The notes under the pieces: generated by a model
What the model saw: only the letters and a program-made list of their open reading frames with translations
Told to the model about the DNA's origin: nothing
The model's database searches: none
Made by a program: the position numbers and the translations under genes
Assembly (NCBI RefSeq): GCF_036388275.1
Contig: NZ_DASVSF010000078.1
Location: 51,057 to 115,056 of the forward strand
Source: Longimicrobium sp.
GTDB taxonomy: Bacteria > Gemmatimonadota > Gemmatimonadetes > Longimicrobiales > Longimicrobiaceae
DNA length: 64,000 nt
Reading direction: 5' to 3'
In this document: piece by piece, positions 56,332 through 64,000 of the stretch
Layout of the letters: the number at the start of each line of letters is the position of its first letter
How positions within the stretch are numbered: position 1 is the first letter of the stretch

Positions 56332-57825
56332 ATGGCCAACGAAAAAGCGCTGACCACCCAGGCCGAAGACTTCAGCGCCTGGTACAACGAAGTGGTGCTC
56401 AAGGCCGAGCTGGCCGACTACTCGCCCGTGCGCGGATGCATGGTCATTCGCCCCTACGGCTACCGCCTGTGGGAGCTGATGCGCGACCGGCTGGATCTGC
56501 GCTTCAGGGAAACCGGGCACCAGAACGCCTACTTTCCGCTCTTCATCCCGCAGAGCTTCCTGGCCCGCGAGGCCGAGCACGTGGAAGGGTTCGCCAAGGA
56601 AGCGGCCATCGTCACCCACACGCGACTCAAGGCGGTGGAGGGCGGTGGGCTGATCCCCGACCCCGACAGCAAGCTCGAGGAGCCGCTGATCGTGCGGCCC
56701 ACGTCGGAAACGATCATCTACGAGATGTTCAGCAAGTGGGTGCAGAGCTACCGCGACCTGCCGCTGCTGTACAACCAGTGGGCGAACGTCGTCCGGTGGG
56801 AAATGCGCACCCGCTTGTTCCTGCGCACCACCGAGTTCCTGTGGCAGGAGGGCCACACCGCGCACGCCACGCACGACGAGGCAGAGGCCGAGACGCTGCA
56901 GATGCTGGGCGTGTACCGCGAGTTCATGGAAGAATGGCTCGCGATGCCGGTGGTCACCGGGCAGAAGAGCGAGTCCGAGAAGTTCGCAGGCGCGCTGCGC
57001 ACCTACACGTGCGAGGCGATGATGGGCGACAACAAGGCGCTGCAGAACGGCACCTCGCACAACCTGGGGCAGAACTTCGCCAAGCAGTTCGCGTTGAAGT
57101 TCGCCAGCGAGAGCGGGGCCGAGGAGTTCGCCTGGAACACGTCGTGGGGCGCCAGCACCCGCATGGTGGGCGGCCTGGTGATGACCCACGGTGACGACGC
57201 GGGGCTGGTGATGCCCCCGCGCGTGGCGCCCATCCAGGTGGTGATCGTTCCCATCTACCGCAAAGACGAGGAGCGCGAGCTGGTGCTGGGCAAGGCGCGC
57301 GAGATCGTTGCCGCGCTCGCGGGCATCCGTACGCACGTGGACGATCGCGACAAGCTTACGCCGGGCGCCAAGTTCTTCGAGTGGGAGATGAAGGGCGTGC
57401 CCTTCCGCATCGAGGTGGGCCCCAAGGACATCGCCAAGGGCCAGGTGGTGCTGGCGCGGCGCATTCCCGAAGGCGAGCAGCGCAAGGAGTTCCTTCCCGA
57501 GGCAGAGGTGCTGGCGTCGATGGCGCAGCGGCTGGAGGACTACCAGGCCTTCCTGCTGGAGCGCGCCCGCGCGCGCCGCGACGCCAACTCGCACCGGGGC
57601 GTGGATTCGTACGACCGCTTCCGCGAGATCATGGACGGCCCGGGCGGGTTCGTCTACGCGGGCTGGTGCGGCTCGGGCGAGTGCGAGGAAAAGGTGAAGG
57701 ACGACACCAAGGCCACCATCCGCTGCTTGCCGTTCGAGGAGTTCCGCTCCGAGACGGCGCCCGAGGCATGCCTGGTGTGCGGCGCGGCCGCCCAGCACGA
57801 GGCGGTCTGGGCCAAGTCGTACTGA
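56332..57825 (+). CDS. proS: Prolyl-tRNA synthetase, archaeal/eukaryotic type
   Basis: A 497-residue class II synthetase without the editing insertion of bacterial-type ProRS. Motif 1 and 2 are seen in GCMVIRPYGYRLWELM and RMRTRLFLRTTEFLWQEG-like text (EMRTRLFLRTTEFL), with IVRPTSETIIYEMF. The C-terminus carries a zinc-binding-like domain with CGSGEC, C and CLVCG. Start MANEKALTTQAEDFSAW. Alone, with its own terminator. Confidence 0.97.
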   Translation: MANEKALTTQAEDFSAWYNEVVLKAELADYSPVRGCMVIRPYGYRLWELMRDRLDLRFRETGHQNAYFPLFIPQSFLAREAEHVEGFAKEAAIVTHTRLKAVEGGGLIPDPDSKLEEPLIVRPTSETIIYEMFSKWVQSYRDLPLLYNQWANVVRWEMRTRLFLRTTEFLWQEGHTAHATHDEAEAETLQMLGVYREFMEEWLAMPVVTGQKSESEKFAGALRTYTCEAMMGDNKALQNGTSHNLGQNFAKQFALKFASESGAEEFAWNTSWGASTRMVGGLVMTHGDDAGLVMPPRVAPIQVVIVPIYRKDEERELVLGKAREIVAALAGIRTHVDDRDKLTPGAKFFEWEMKGVPFRIEVGPKDIAKGQVVLARRIPEGEQRKEFLPEAEVLASMAQRLEDYQAFLLERARARRDANSHRGVDSYDRFREIMDGPGGFVYAGWCGSGECEEKVKDDTKATIRCLPFEEFRSETAPEACLVCGAAAQHEAVWAKSY

Positions 57826-57832
57826 CACGGAA

Positions 57833-57861
57833 AAGGGCCGCCCTGCGGGCGGTCCTTGTTT
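57833..57861 (+). terminator. Terminator after proS
   Basis: An 11-bp stem with one G-T pair: 57833-57843, loop TGC, 57847-57857, then GTTT. Confidence 0.85.
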
Positions 57862-57908
57862 CTGGCGCGGCGGTTCGAGCGACAGCGTCAAACAGCGGAG
57901 GAATACGA

Positions 57909-59183
57909 TTGGAGAACATCGCTGAGCCTTTGGCGGCCGAGGCGTTCCCGCGCGTGGGCGGGGTGCTGCACTGCGAGAACGTTCCCATGCAGGAGCTGGT
58001 GGCCCGCTGGGGGACGCCCCTGTACGTGTACAGCCAGAACGCCATCCGCGACCGCTTCCGCGAGCTGGACGACGCGCTGTCGCCGGTGCCCCACCTGATC
58101 GCCTACTCGGTGAAGGCCAACGGCAACCTGGCCGTTCTCCGCACCCTCGCCGACTTGGGCGCCGGAGCCGACATCGTTTCCGGCGGCGAGCTTCACCGGG
58201 CGCTGCTGGCGGGCATTCCCCCGGAGCGCATCGTCTTCAGCGGGGTGGGGAAGACGGTGATCGAGCTGGCGGCCGCGCTTTCCGCTGGCATCTACGCCTT
58301 CAACGTCGAGAGTGAGGGCGAGCTCTGCGCCCTTTCGGACCTTGCGTGCGCCATGGGCACCCGCGCGCCCGTGGCGCTGCGCGTGAACCCCGACATCGAC
58401 ACCCCCACGCCGCACGCGTACACCCGCACCGGCCACGCGGCGACCAAGTTCGGCATCGCCGCGGCGCGGGCGCGCACGCTGTACAGCATCGCCGCCAAGA
58501 TGCCGGGCGTGCGGGTGCGCGGAATCGACGTGCACATCGGCTCGCAGATCCTGGAGGTGGGCCCCTTCCGGCAGGCGCTGGACTACGTGCTGGACCTGGC
58601 GCACGAGCTGAAGCGCGAAGAGGTGGAGCTGGAGTTCCTGGACCTGGGCGGTGGGCTGGGGATCAGCTACGAGGGCGGGCCGCGGATCTCCGCGGCGGAG
58701 TGGGCCGACGAGATCGTTCCCGCCGTCGCCGCGACGGGGCTGAAGCTGGTGGTGGAGCCGGGGCGCTTCCTGGTGGGCGAATCGGGCGCGCTGCTGACGC
58801 GGGTGCTGTACGTCAAGGAGGGCGGCGGCAAGCGCTTCGTGATCACCGACGCGGGGATGAACGACCTGCTGCGCCCCAGCCACTACTCGGGGTGGCACGC
58901 CGTGGAGCCGGTGGAGCCGCACGGCCGCGCTCGGGGCCACGTGGACGTGGTGGGCCCGATCTGCGAGACGGGCGACTTCCTGGCGCTGGACCGCGAGATG
59001 GAGGTGCCCAAACCCGGCGAGCTGCTGTCCATCATGACGGTGGGCGCGTACGGCTTTTCCATGTCCAGCCAGTACAACCAGCGCCCGCGCCCCGCCGAGG
59101 TGATGGTGGACGGGGCCGAGGCCACGCTGGTCCGCCGCCGCGAGACGGTGGACGACCTGGTCGCCGCCGAGATGGACCTTTGA
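57909..59183 (+). CDS. lysA: Diaminopimelate decarboxylase
   Basis: A 424-residue PLP enzyme making L-lysine from meso-diaminopimelate. TTG 57909 is chosen because GGAGGA sits 7 nt upstream and it is the first start of a LENIAEPLAAEAFPRVGG N-terminus. PLP Lys is in AYSVKANGN, followed by HIGSQI, LDLGGGLGISY, VEPGRFLVGESG, ICETGDFLA and the C-terminal GAYGFSMSSQYNQRPRP. Monocistronic. Confidence 0.97.
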   Translation: MENIAEPLAAEAFPRVGGVLHCENVPMQELVARWGTPLYVYSQNAIRDRFRELDDALSPVPHLIAYSVKANGNLAVLRTLADLGAGADIVSGGELHRALLAGIPPERIVFSGVGKTVIELAAALSAGIYAFNVESEGELCALSDLACAMGTRAPVALRVNPDIDTPTPHAYTRTGHAATKFGIAAARARTLYSIAAKMPGVRVRGIDVHIGSQILEVGPFRQALDYVLDLAHELKREEVELEFLDLGGGLGISYEGGPRISAAEWADEIVPAVAATGLKLVVEPGRFLVGESGALLTRVLYVKEGGGKRFVITDAGMNDLLRPSHYSGWHAVEPVEPHGRARGHVDVVGPICETGDFLALDREMEVPKPGELLSIMTVGAYGFSMSSQYNQRPRPAEVMVDGAEATLVRRRETVDDLVAAEMDL

Positions 59184-59204
59184 TCTCGCCGTCAGCCGCA
59201 CACG

Positions 59205-59247
59205 AAAGCGCCTCCGGGACCCGACGTCACGGAGGCGCTTTTCTCTT
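59205..59247. terminator. Terminator between lysA and the VapC gene
   Basis: AAAGCGCCTCCG (59205-59216), 13-nt loop, CGGAGGCGCTTT (59230-59241), then TCTC. The first arm and loop start (GCGCCTCCGGGACCC) recur in the terminator at 60103. Confidence 0.85.
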
Positions 59248-59261
59248 CGTGTGGACCCGCG

Positions 59262-59657
59262 TCAGCGCCGCGATTCGAGGTACGCGGCGGGGCGCAGCAC
59301 CAGGATGCCGCAGAGCTGCTGGCCGTACCACACGCCGAAGTGCGCCTGGTCGCCCGTGATCAGGTGGGTGGCGCCGCTGATGACCGCCGCCGCTAGGATG
59401 GGGCGGTCCTTGTCCGGGAGGATCACGTCGCGCGGCAGCGCCCACGTTCCCCGCTCATGCACGATGCGCAGCCCGCCCGCGAGCACGTCCAGCCACTCCA
59501 CCTGCTCGGCGCGCATCAGGTTCCGGCGCGCCTCCTCGATGGCGTACGCCGAGGTGACCAGCTCCACGCCGGGCAGGGACCAGAACCGCGCCAGCCGTGA
59601 CTCGGTGCGGTACGCGGCCGAAAACAGCACGTTGGCGTCCAGGAACAGGACGTCCAC
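59262..59657 (-). CDS. vapC: PIN domain ribonuclease toxin (VapC-like)
   Basis: A 131-residue PIN-domain protein; such toxins cut tRNA, rRNA or mRNA. Acidic residues: Asp7 in LDANVLFSAA, Glu in AIEEARRN, Asp in LPDKDRPILAA and TGDQAHFG. GTG start 3 nt after the antitoxin stop. It pairs with the AbrB-type antitoxin. Confidence 0.87.
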   Translation of the reverse strand: MDVLFLDANVLFSAAYRTESRLARFWSLPGVELVTSAYAIEEARRNLMRAEQVEWLDVLAGGLRIVHERGTWALPRDVILPDKDRPILAAAVISGATHLITGDQAHFGVWYGQQLCGILVLRPAAYLESRR

Positions 59658-59660
59658 GCC

Positions 59661-59957
59661 TCAGGACGAGGGCTGCTCGTGCGGGATGCCGTCGGGGTCC
59701 AGCCCCATGCGGCGCACCTCGGCGGCGGCCCAGCGGTACTCGTCGGCCCCGATGGCGTTGTTGAGCAGGAACTCGGCCTTGCGCTGGAGCGTGTACCGCT
59801 CGAACGGAAGAACCACGGCTGGCTTGAGCATGATGCCCTCCTCTGTGGGCTCGGCGATGAGGGTGGCGCCTTCTTCGAGGCCGTACTGGCGGCGAAGCGC
59901 GGCCGGCAGCACGATCGCGCCTCGCTTCCCTACCTTGATGGATTCCGACTGTGCCAC
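59661..59957 (-). CDS. vapB: AbrB/SpoVT-type antitoxin of the VapC pair
   Basis: A 98-residue protein. The AbrB swapped-hairpin domain is clear: SIKVGKRGAIVLPAALRRQY, GLEEGATLIAEPTEEGIML. The C-terminal part would bind VapC. GTG 59957 is preceded by GGAG at 8 nt. Operator-like inverted repeat upstream. Confidence 0.87.
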   Translation of the reverse strand: MAQSESIKVGKRGAIVLPAALRRQYGLEEGATLIAEPTEEGIMLKPAVVLPFERYTLQRKAEFLLNNAIGADEYRWAAAEVRRMGLDPDGIPHEQPSS

Positions 59958-59968
59958 GGTGTAGCTCC

Positions 59969-60000
59969 TGCAGAATGTATGAAGATCAGAAAATCTGCAA
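59969..60000 (-). promoter_or_regulatory. Candidate promoter and operator of the antitoxin-toxin pair
   Basis: On the minus strand TTGCAG (60000-59995) and TACATT (59979-59974), 15-nt spacer. TGCAGA (59969-59974) and TCTGCA (59994-59999) form an inverted repeat that spans both boxes. Confidence 0.4.
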
Positions 60001-60102
60001 GGGGCAGGAGGTGGGCGCAATGGTCTTGGTACCACCTCTGGCGCGGACGGAGCGGAAATGTGCGCCAGGTGGCGTCAGCCGTGAGTGTTTGCGCCAAAGA
60101 AG

Positions 60103-60138
60103 AACGCCTCCGGGACCCAGGGTCCCGGAGGCGTTTCC
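60103..60138. terminator. 15-bp hairpin between antitoxin promoter and glycosidase gene
   Basis: AACGCCTCCGGGACC (60103-60117), loop CAG, GGTCCCGGAGGCGTT (60121-60135), then TCC. It terminates the minus-strand glycosidase gene that ends at 60161. Confidence 0.85.
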
Positions 60139-60160
60139 TTCATCCTTCGTCCGGCTTTGC

Positions 60161-61462
60161 TCAGTCCGCGGTCGCGGCAAGGCGCTGGCGTTCGGCGGCT
60201 GCGCCTTCGCGGTCGAACCGGTCCACCGTCGCCGCGAGCGATCCCGGCGGCACCACGCGCCTGGACTCGGGCGCGGTTTCGCGGGCGAAGGCCCCGGCGA
60301 TCTGCCCGTAGTTGGAGTTGGGATGCCAGAGGATCCAGTCCTCCAGTCCCAGATCGTACACGGCGCGCATCTGGTCGCGCGCCTGCTGCGGGCCGTAGCG
60401 GAAGCCGCGGTCGTTCCACGTGGCCGTGAACGCCTGCAGCCAGGGAACGATGCGGGCCGGCTGGATCCCGGCCTCCTTCAGCCGCTGGTTGCGGATGACG
60501 CCCATTCCCACGGAGTGCAGCACCGTCTGGTACGGCATGCGGTTGGGACGGGCGATGCCGGCCAGGTGCGTGGGAAAGTAGTGCGAGGGGTAGACCATCG
60601 GCAGCACGCCGTCGACCGTGGCGGAGATGCGCTCCCACTGCTGCCCGATCCCCACGTCGCGCGACTCGTTCATCGACAGGCCGAACACGTCCGCCGTGAT
60701 CGTGGCCCCCAGCGGATGGATGCGCGCCCGTGCGGCGGCCAGGAACCCCGCGATGGCGTCCGTCCGGTCGCCCGCGCTGTCCGCCGCGGGATGCACCTGC
60801 AGCGGAAGGCTGCCGTACTGCTCCGGGAAGCGCACGTAGTCGAACTGCACCTCGCGGAACCCGGCGCGCACCGCCTCTTCGGCGATGGCGATGTTCATCT
60901 CCCACACGCCGCGCTCCCACGGGCTGACCCAGGTGAGGTCCTGGTGGTCGCGCCACGGCTCGCCCTTGGGCGTGCGGATGGACCACTGGGGGCGAACGCG
61001 GGACAGGCGCCGGTCCTTGAACACCACCACGCGGGCGATGGGGTGGATGCCGTGCGCCCGCAGGGTGTCGGCGACCGCCTTCAGGTCGCGGACGGGAATG
61101 CTCCCCGGGTGCGTGGCCTCCATGGCCAGCGGGATGCCGCTGTGATAGCGCACCCCGTCCTCGTCCTTGACGTCGACCACGAACGCGTTGATTTCGGTGG
61201 TGTCGGCCAGGGCCAGCAGCTCGGCGCGGCGCACCGGGTTGCCCATGGCGTACGAGCTCACGTAGATGCCGCGGATGATGGGCGGCATCGTTTCGCGCGG
61301 GGCGGGCGGCGCGGGCTGCCGCGAAGCCGGCGTTTCGGCCGCCAGCCGGCTGGCGAGCCCCACCTCGCGGATGGCGTTCTGTTCGAGGGCGTCGCAGCTC
61401 GCGGAGGCGAGCGCGGAAAGGACGAGGAACGGCGCGACGGTACGGCGACCCACGAACCACAT
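60161..61462 (-). CDS. GHL-type (DUF4015) putative glycoside hydrolase lipoprotein
   Basis: A 433-residue exported protein, lipobox ASASC (Cys23). The mature part is a TIM-barrel of the putative glycosyl hydrolase (DUF4015/GHL) family: IRGIYVSSYAMGN, NAFVVDVKDEDGVRYHSG, the strand REVQFDYVRFPEQYG, ITADVFGLSM, MVYPSHYF and PWLQAFT. Probably acts on cell-surface or environmental polysaccharide; the substrate is unknown. It follows the glycosyltransferase gene on the same strand. Confidence 0.85.
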   Translation of the reverse strand: MWFVGRRTVAPFLVLSALASASCDALEQNAIREVGLASRLAAETPASRQPAPPAPRETMPPIIRGIYVSSYAMGNPVRRAELLALADTTEINAFVVDVKDEDGVRYHSGIPLAMEATHPGSIPVRDLKAVADTLRAHGIHPIARVVVFKDRRLSRVRPQWSIRTPKGEPWRDHQDLTWVSPWERGVWEMNIAIAEEAVRAGFREVQFDYVRFPEQYGSLPLQVHPAADSAGDRTDAIAGFLAAARARIHPLGATITADVFGLSMNESRDVGIGQQWERISATVDGVLPMVYPSHYFPTHLAGIARPNRMPYQTVLHSVGMGVIRNQRLKEAGIQPARIVPWLQAFTATWNDRGFRYGPQQARDQMRAVYDLGLEDWILWHPNSNYGQIAGAFARETAPESRRVVPPGSLAATVDRFDREGAAAERQRLAATAD

Positions 61463-61691
61463 GTCGATACCACGGAGCAGAAGCGCGGACGTGCGGCGGG
61501 GCCGGGGGAGCCCCGCTCAGGGACGGACGATGGCGAAGACCGGGACCAGGACGAGCGTCGGCGGGCGCCCCGGAGAGGGCCCTTCGCGACGCAAACGGAT
61601 GGTGGCGATCCGCCGATGAAAGGCACCGCAGAAAGGGTGCCGAGTTTACTCCCGGAACCGCCCCACCGCAAGGCGGATCGCGGTGCGAACG

Positions 61692-62510
61692 CTACTCGCC
61701 CCGGATGGCCGGGGCGCGGCGGCTCCGGACCAGGTCGCGCGCCAGGTGCGGCAGCAGGAACCAGGGCTCCACCAGGTAGCGCCGCCAGACCCGTCGCGGG
61801 TGCGAGCACAGCCGATACAGCCACTCGAGACCCACCTGGCCCACCCAGCGGGGCGGGGTGGGCAGGGCGCCGGCAAAGAGATCCATCAGCGCGCCCAGGT
61901 CGAAGATGGCGGCGGCCGGGAGCCGCTCCAGGTTGTCGACGATCCACTGCTCCTGGCGCGGCATCCCCATGCACACGCAAAGGAGATGGGGGCGGAACTC
62001 CTGGATGCGGGCCAGCACCGCCTCGTTCTCGGCGCTGCCCGGGGCCACGTCGAAGTAGCCATGATGGGTTTCGAGCGCAAGGCCGGGATACCGCGCCCGG
62101 AACACCTGCGCGGCCTTCGCCTCGACCTCGGGGAGCGATCCCAGGAAGAACACGCGCCAGCCCCGCTGGCTTGCGCGCTCCAGCAGCGCGGGCATCCAGT
62201 CGATCGGTGCGTGCCGGTGCGCCCGGCGTGACGGGTAGCCCAGCGCGCGGGCCAGCCACACCAGCGGCATGCCGTCGAGGAAGGTGACGCGCGACTCGGC
62301 GTAGAAGCGCCGCATCCGCGGGTCGCGGTGGTACAGGTACACGCTGTGGAGGTTGTGCCCCCCCACCACGCGGCGCTCACCCGACTCCACGGCGCGTTCC
62401 ACCGCGCCGAGCAGCTCGGCGTCATCCACAAGGTTGAAGCGCACCCCCAGCATCTCGTAGGTGCGCGGCTCGTTCGGCCGCGGGGCCGGAAGGGCACTGC
62501 CAGGGTGCAT
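61692..62510 (-). CDS. WecG/TagA/CpsF family glycosyltransferase
   Basis: A 272-residue glycosyltransferase of family GT26, using UDP-sugars for wall or exopolysaccharide building. Seen: GHNLHSVYLYHRDPRMRRFY, the fold core FLDGMPLVWLARALG, WRVFFLGSLPEVEAKAA, YPGLALETHHGYF, LCVCMGMPRQEQWI and AAAIFDLGALMDLFAGALP. The C-terminal basic end (RRVWRRYLVEPWFLLPHLAR) is membrane-associated in relatives. Start 62510; a start 19 codons inside (MLGVRFNLVDD) is equally possible. Confidence 0.92.
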   Translation of the reverse strand: MHPGSALPAPRPNEPRTYEMLGVRFNLVDDAELLGAVERAVESGERRVVGGHNLHSVYLYHRDPRMRRFYAESRVTFLDGMPLVWLARALGYPSRRAHRHAPIDWMPALLERASQRGWRVFFLGSLPEVEAKAAQVFRARYPGLALETHHGYFDVAPGSAENEAVLARIQEFRPHLLCVCMGMPRQEQWIVDNLERLPAAAIFDLGALMDLFAGALPTPPRWVGQVGLEWLYRLCSHPRRVWRRYLVEPWFLLPHLARDLVRSRRAPAIRGE

Positions 62511-62739
62511 GGAGGTGCGCGTGGGGTCGGGATTGTACGGCCGGTCGCCGCCGGCCATCGGGCGCGACGCGCAAAGGCAAGTTCCGTGCTTCGGCCGTGG
62601 GTAGCACACGCCGTCCGCTGGCCTGAACCTTGCCAACCCTGCGGGCGTACCCGTGGGCACACCCGTTCCCGGCCCGGAGCACAACGCCCGTGTTCCCAGC
62701 CGCTTGCGGCACGCCCGCCGACTTGCTGCAGGTGATCCG

Positions 62740-63951
62740 ATGCTACTTTCGTTCTCCCCGCGCGCCCGCCCGGCTGTCGCCGCCCTGCTGGCCGCCGTCG
62801 CGCTTGCCGGGTGCGAGCTGCTGGGCGACTCTACCGGCCCCAAGCAGACCGCCGGGGCCCAGTGCGACGGCAGCGGCCGCGTGACGCTGGACGGCACGGA
62901 GCTCGCCGCCGCGCCCAACGGCTTCGTCGCGGTGGGCACGAAGCTGCTCAGCGCAACCGACTGCAAGGCCGTGCGCTTCGTGGGCGTGTCTCGCCCGGCG
63001 CTCTCGTTCAGCCCCGAGGGCGGACGGCTGTCCATGGACACCGCGGCGGCCCACGACTTCGCCAACATCCGTTCCTGGGGCGCCAACACGGTTCGGATCG
63101 AGTTGGCGCAGTACTACTGGATGCCGACGGCGCGGGCGTACGACGCGGGCTACGCCCCGCGGGTGGAGCGGGTGGTGCGGCAGGCTCGCCAGGCGGGGCT
63201 GTACGTGATCCTGGCGCTGCAGTACAGCGACCGGGGGATCGCCAGCTACGAGCCCGTGGGCAACACGCACCAGCCGATGCCCGATCGCAACCATTCCATC
63301 CCGTTCTGGCAGGACGTCGCCAACCGGTTCAAGAACGACGGCGGGGTGCTGTTCGAACTGTTCAGCGAGCCGTTCCCCATCGGGGGCGAGGGCGGGTACA
63401 GCAACTGGACGATGTGGAAGAACGGCGGAATGCACCCGGCTGAGAGCACCTACGGGCCGCGGCCGGCGTTCCAGGCGGTGGGCATGCAGGAGCTGTACGA
63501 CATCGTGCGGGCCACGGGCGCGAAGAACGTAGTGATCCTCACGGGCACCAACTGGGGATACAAGCTCAAGGGCGTGCCCGGCCACCGCGTCAGCGGGTAC
63601 AATATCGCGTACTCGACGCACCCGTGGAACCACCCGGAGTGGCCCGACGACAACCAGCCCTCCGACTGGGAAGCCGACTGGGCGTTCCTGGCCAAGACCG
63701 ACCCGGTGATCGCCACCGAGTTCGGCACGCGCGACTGCAAGGAGACGTACGCGCGGGCGCTGATGGACACGGCCGACCAACTGGGCATGGGGTGGATCGC
63801 CTGGTCGTGGACGGCGCCTCCCGCGGGCACCTCGCCCGCGCAGAACGGTGCGGCGGACCCCATCTGCGACCGCTCGTTCCTGATCACCGACTGGTCGGGC
63901 ACGCCCACCCGGGTGGGCGCCGTCATCAAGCAGCGCCTCGGCAGCTACTGA
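62740..63951 (+). CDS. GH5-type cellulase-family lipoprotein
   Basis: A 403-residue exported protein with lipobox LAGC (Cys25). It has the (beta/alpha)8 cellulase-family (GH5) pattern: NIRSWGANTVRIELAQYYW, YVILALQYSD, then the acid/base Glu210 in LFELFSEPF and the nucleophile Glu327 in VIATEFGTRD. Normally the acid/base lies in NEP; here Asn is replaced by Ser, and the residue after Pro is Phe, so activity may be modified. ATG 62740 has AGGTGAT upstream. Divergent from the glycosyltransferase gene. Confidence 0.82.
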   Translation: MLLSFSPRARPAVAALLAAVALAGCELLGDSTGPKQTAGAQCDGSGRVTLDGTELAAAPNGFVAVGTKLLSATDCKAVRFVGVSRPALSFSPEGGRLSMDTAAAHDFANIRSWGANTVRIELAQYYWMPTARAYDAGYAPRVERVVRQARQAGLYVILALQYSDRGIASYEPVGNTHQPMPDRNHSIPFWQDVANRFKNDGGVLFELFSEPFPIGGEGGYSNWTMWKNGGMHPAESTYGPRPAFQAVGMQELYDIVRATGAKNVVILTGTNWGYKLKGVPGHRVSGYNIAYSTHPWNHPEWPDDNQPSDWEADWAFLAKTDPVIATEFGTRDCKETYARALMDTADQLGMGWIAWSWTAPPAGTSPAQNGAADPICDRSFLITDWSGTPTRVGAVIKQRLGSY

Positions 63952-63978
63952 CCGGGCGCGCGGCACCCGGAGGCGAGG

Positions 63979-64000
63979 CGCGGAGGCCATGGCCTCCGCG
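63979..64000 (+). terminator. Hairpin at the right edge
   Basis: CGCGGAGGCC (63979-63988), AT, GGCCTCCGCG (63991-64000). A perfect palindrome 28 nt after the GH5 stop; the window ends here. Confidence 0.6.

Overview
The window is very GC-rich bacterial DNA with closely packed genes on both strands. Many predicted lipoproteins (lipobox Cys at residues 19-46), Ig-like, beta-helix and beta-propeller exoproteins, an archaeal/eukaryotic-type ProRS and an RNase G/E-type gene shortly upstream of rplU-rpmA suggest a didermic, soil-type bacterium. My best guess, by recollection of gene style only, is Gemmatimonadota (Longimicrobium-like). No rRNA gene, prophage, insertion sequence or CRISPR array was seen.

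Layout. 1-9.7 kb: start of a radical SAM gene, recQ with two HRDC domains, an acyl-CoA dehydrogenase, RNase G/E, a propeller lipoprotein, rplU-rpmA and a class I/II aminotransferase. 10-24.7 kb: accessory surface locus, with a 1963-residue beta-helix lipoprotein, three tandem phage-tail-collar proteins, a GNAT acetyltransferase overlapping a DUF6916-like gene, a lipoprotein, a fourth collar gene carrying a Tat/lipoprotein leader, an 1161-residue beta-helix lipoprotein and a second DUF6916-like gene. 24.8-35.9 kb: acyl-CoA metabolism (three crotonase-fold enzymes, 3-hydroxyacyl-CoA dehydrogenase, thiolase, aldehyde dehydrogenase, TetR regulator), interrupted by an FAD oxidoreductase, a small lipoprotein, an ATPase/nuclease of the archaeal ATPase (DUF234) type and an orphan HicB-like gene. 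36-43 kb: tRNA-Leu(CAA) and two large HExxH metalloprotease lipoproteins. 43-52.8 kb: YeiH-type transporter, DksA/TraR-type zinc finger protein, alanine dehydrogenase, dUTPase, mreB-mreC-mreD-rodA (no mrdA between mreD and rodA), accD and folC. 52.8-64 kb: a RuvC-like small protein, RES/Xre toxin-antitoxin pair, hisS, a Uma2-like protein, proS, lysA, an AbrB/VapC pair, a GHL-type glycosidase, a WecG/TagA glycosyltransferase and a GH5-type lipoprotein.

The most interesting patterns: (i) one N-terminal module of about 150 residues (LDC near its start, FNATVQNL-like centre, YxQY, then F-x-F-x-V-Y-V) is joined to four different C-terminal parts in four lipoproteins; (ii) the collar/GNAT/DUF6916 locus contains two nearly identical collar genes in inverted orientation, one with an in-frame Tat-lipoprotein leader and a strong internal Shine-Dalgarno, suggesting two protein forms from one gene; (iii) a 154-residue protein has RuvC-like acidic residue spacing; (iv) a 48-bp nested palindrome precedes the ATPase gene. 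All functions are inferred from sequence motifs read by eye; no database search was run.
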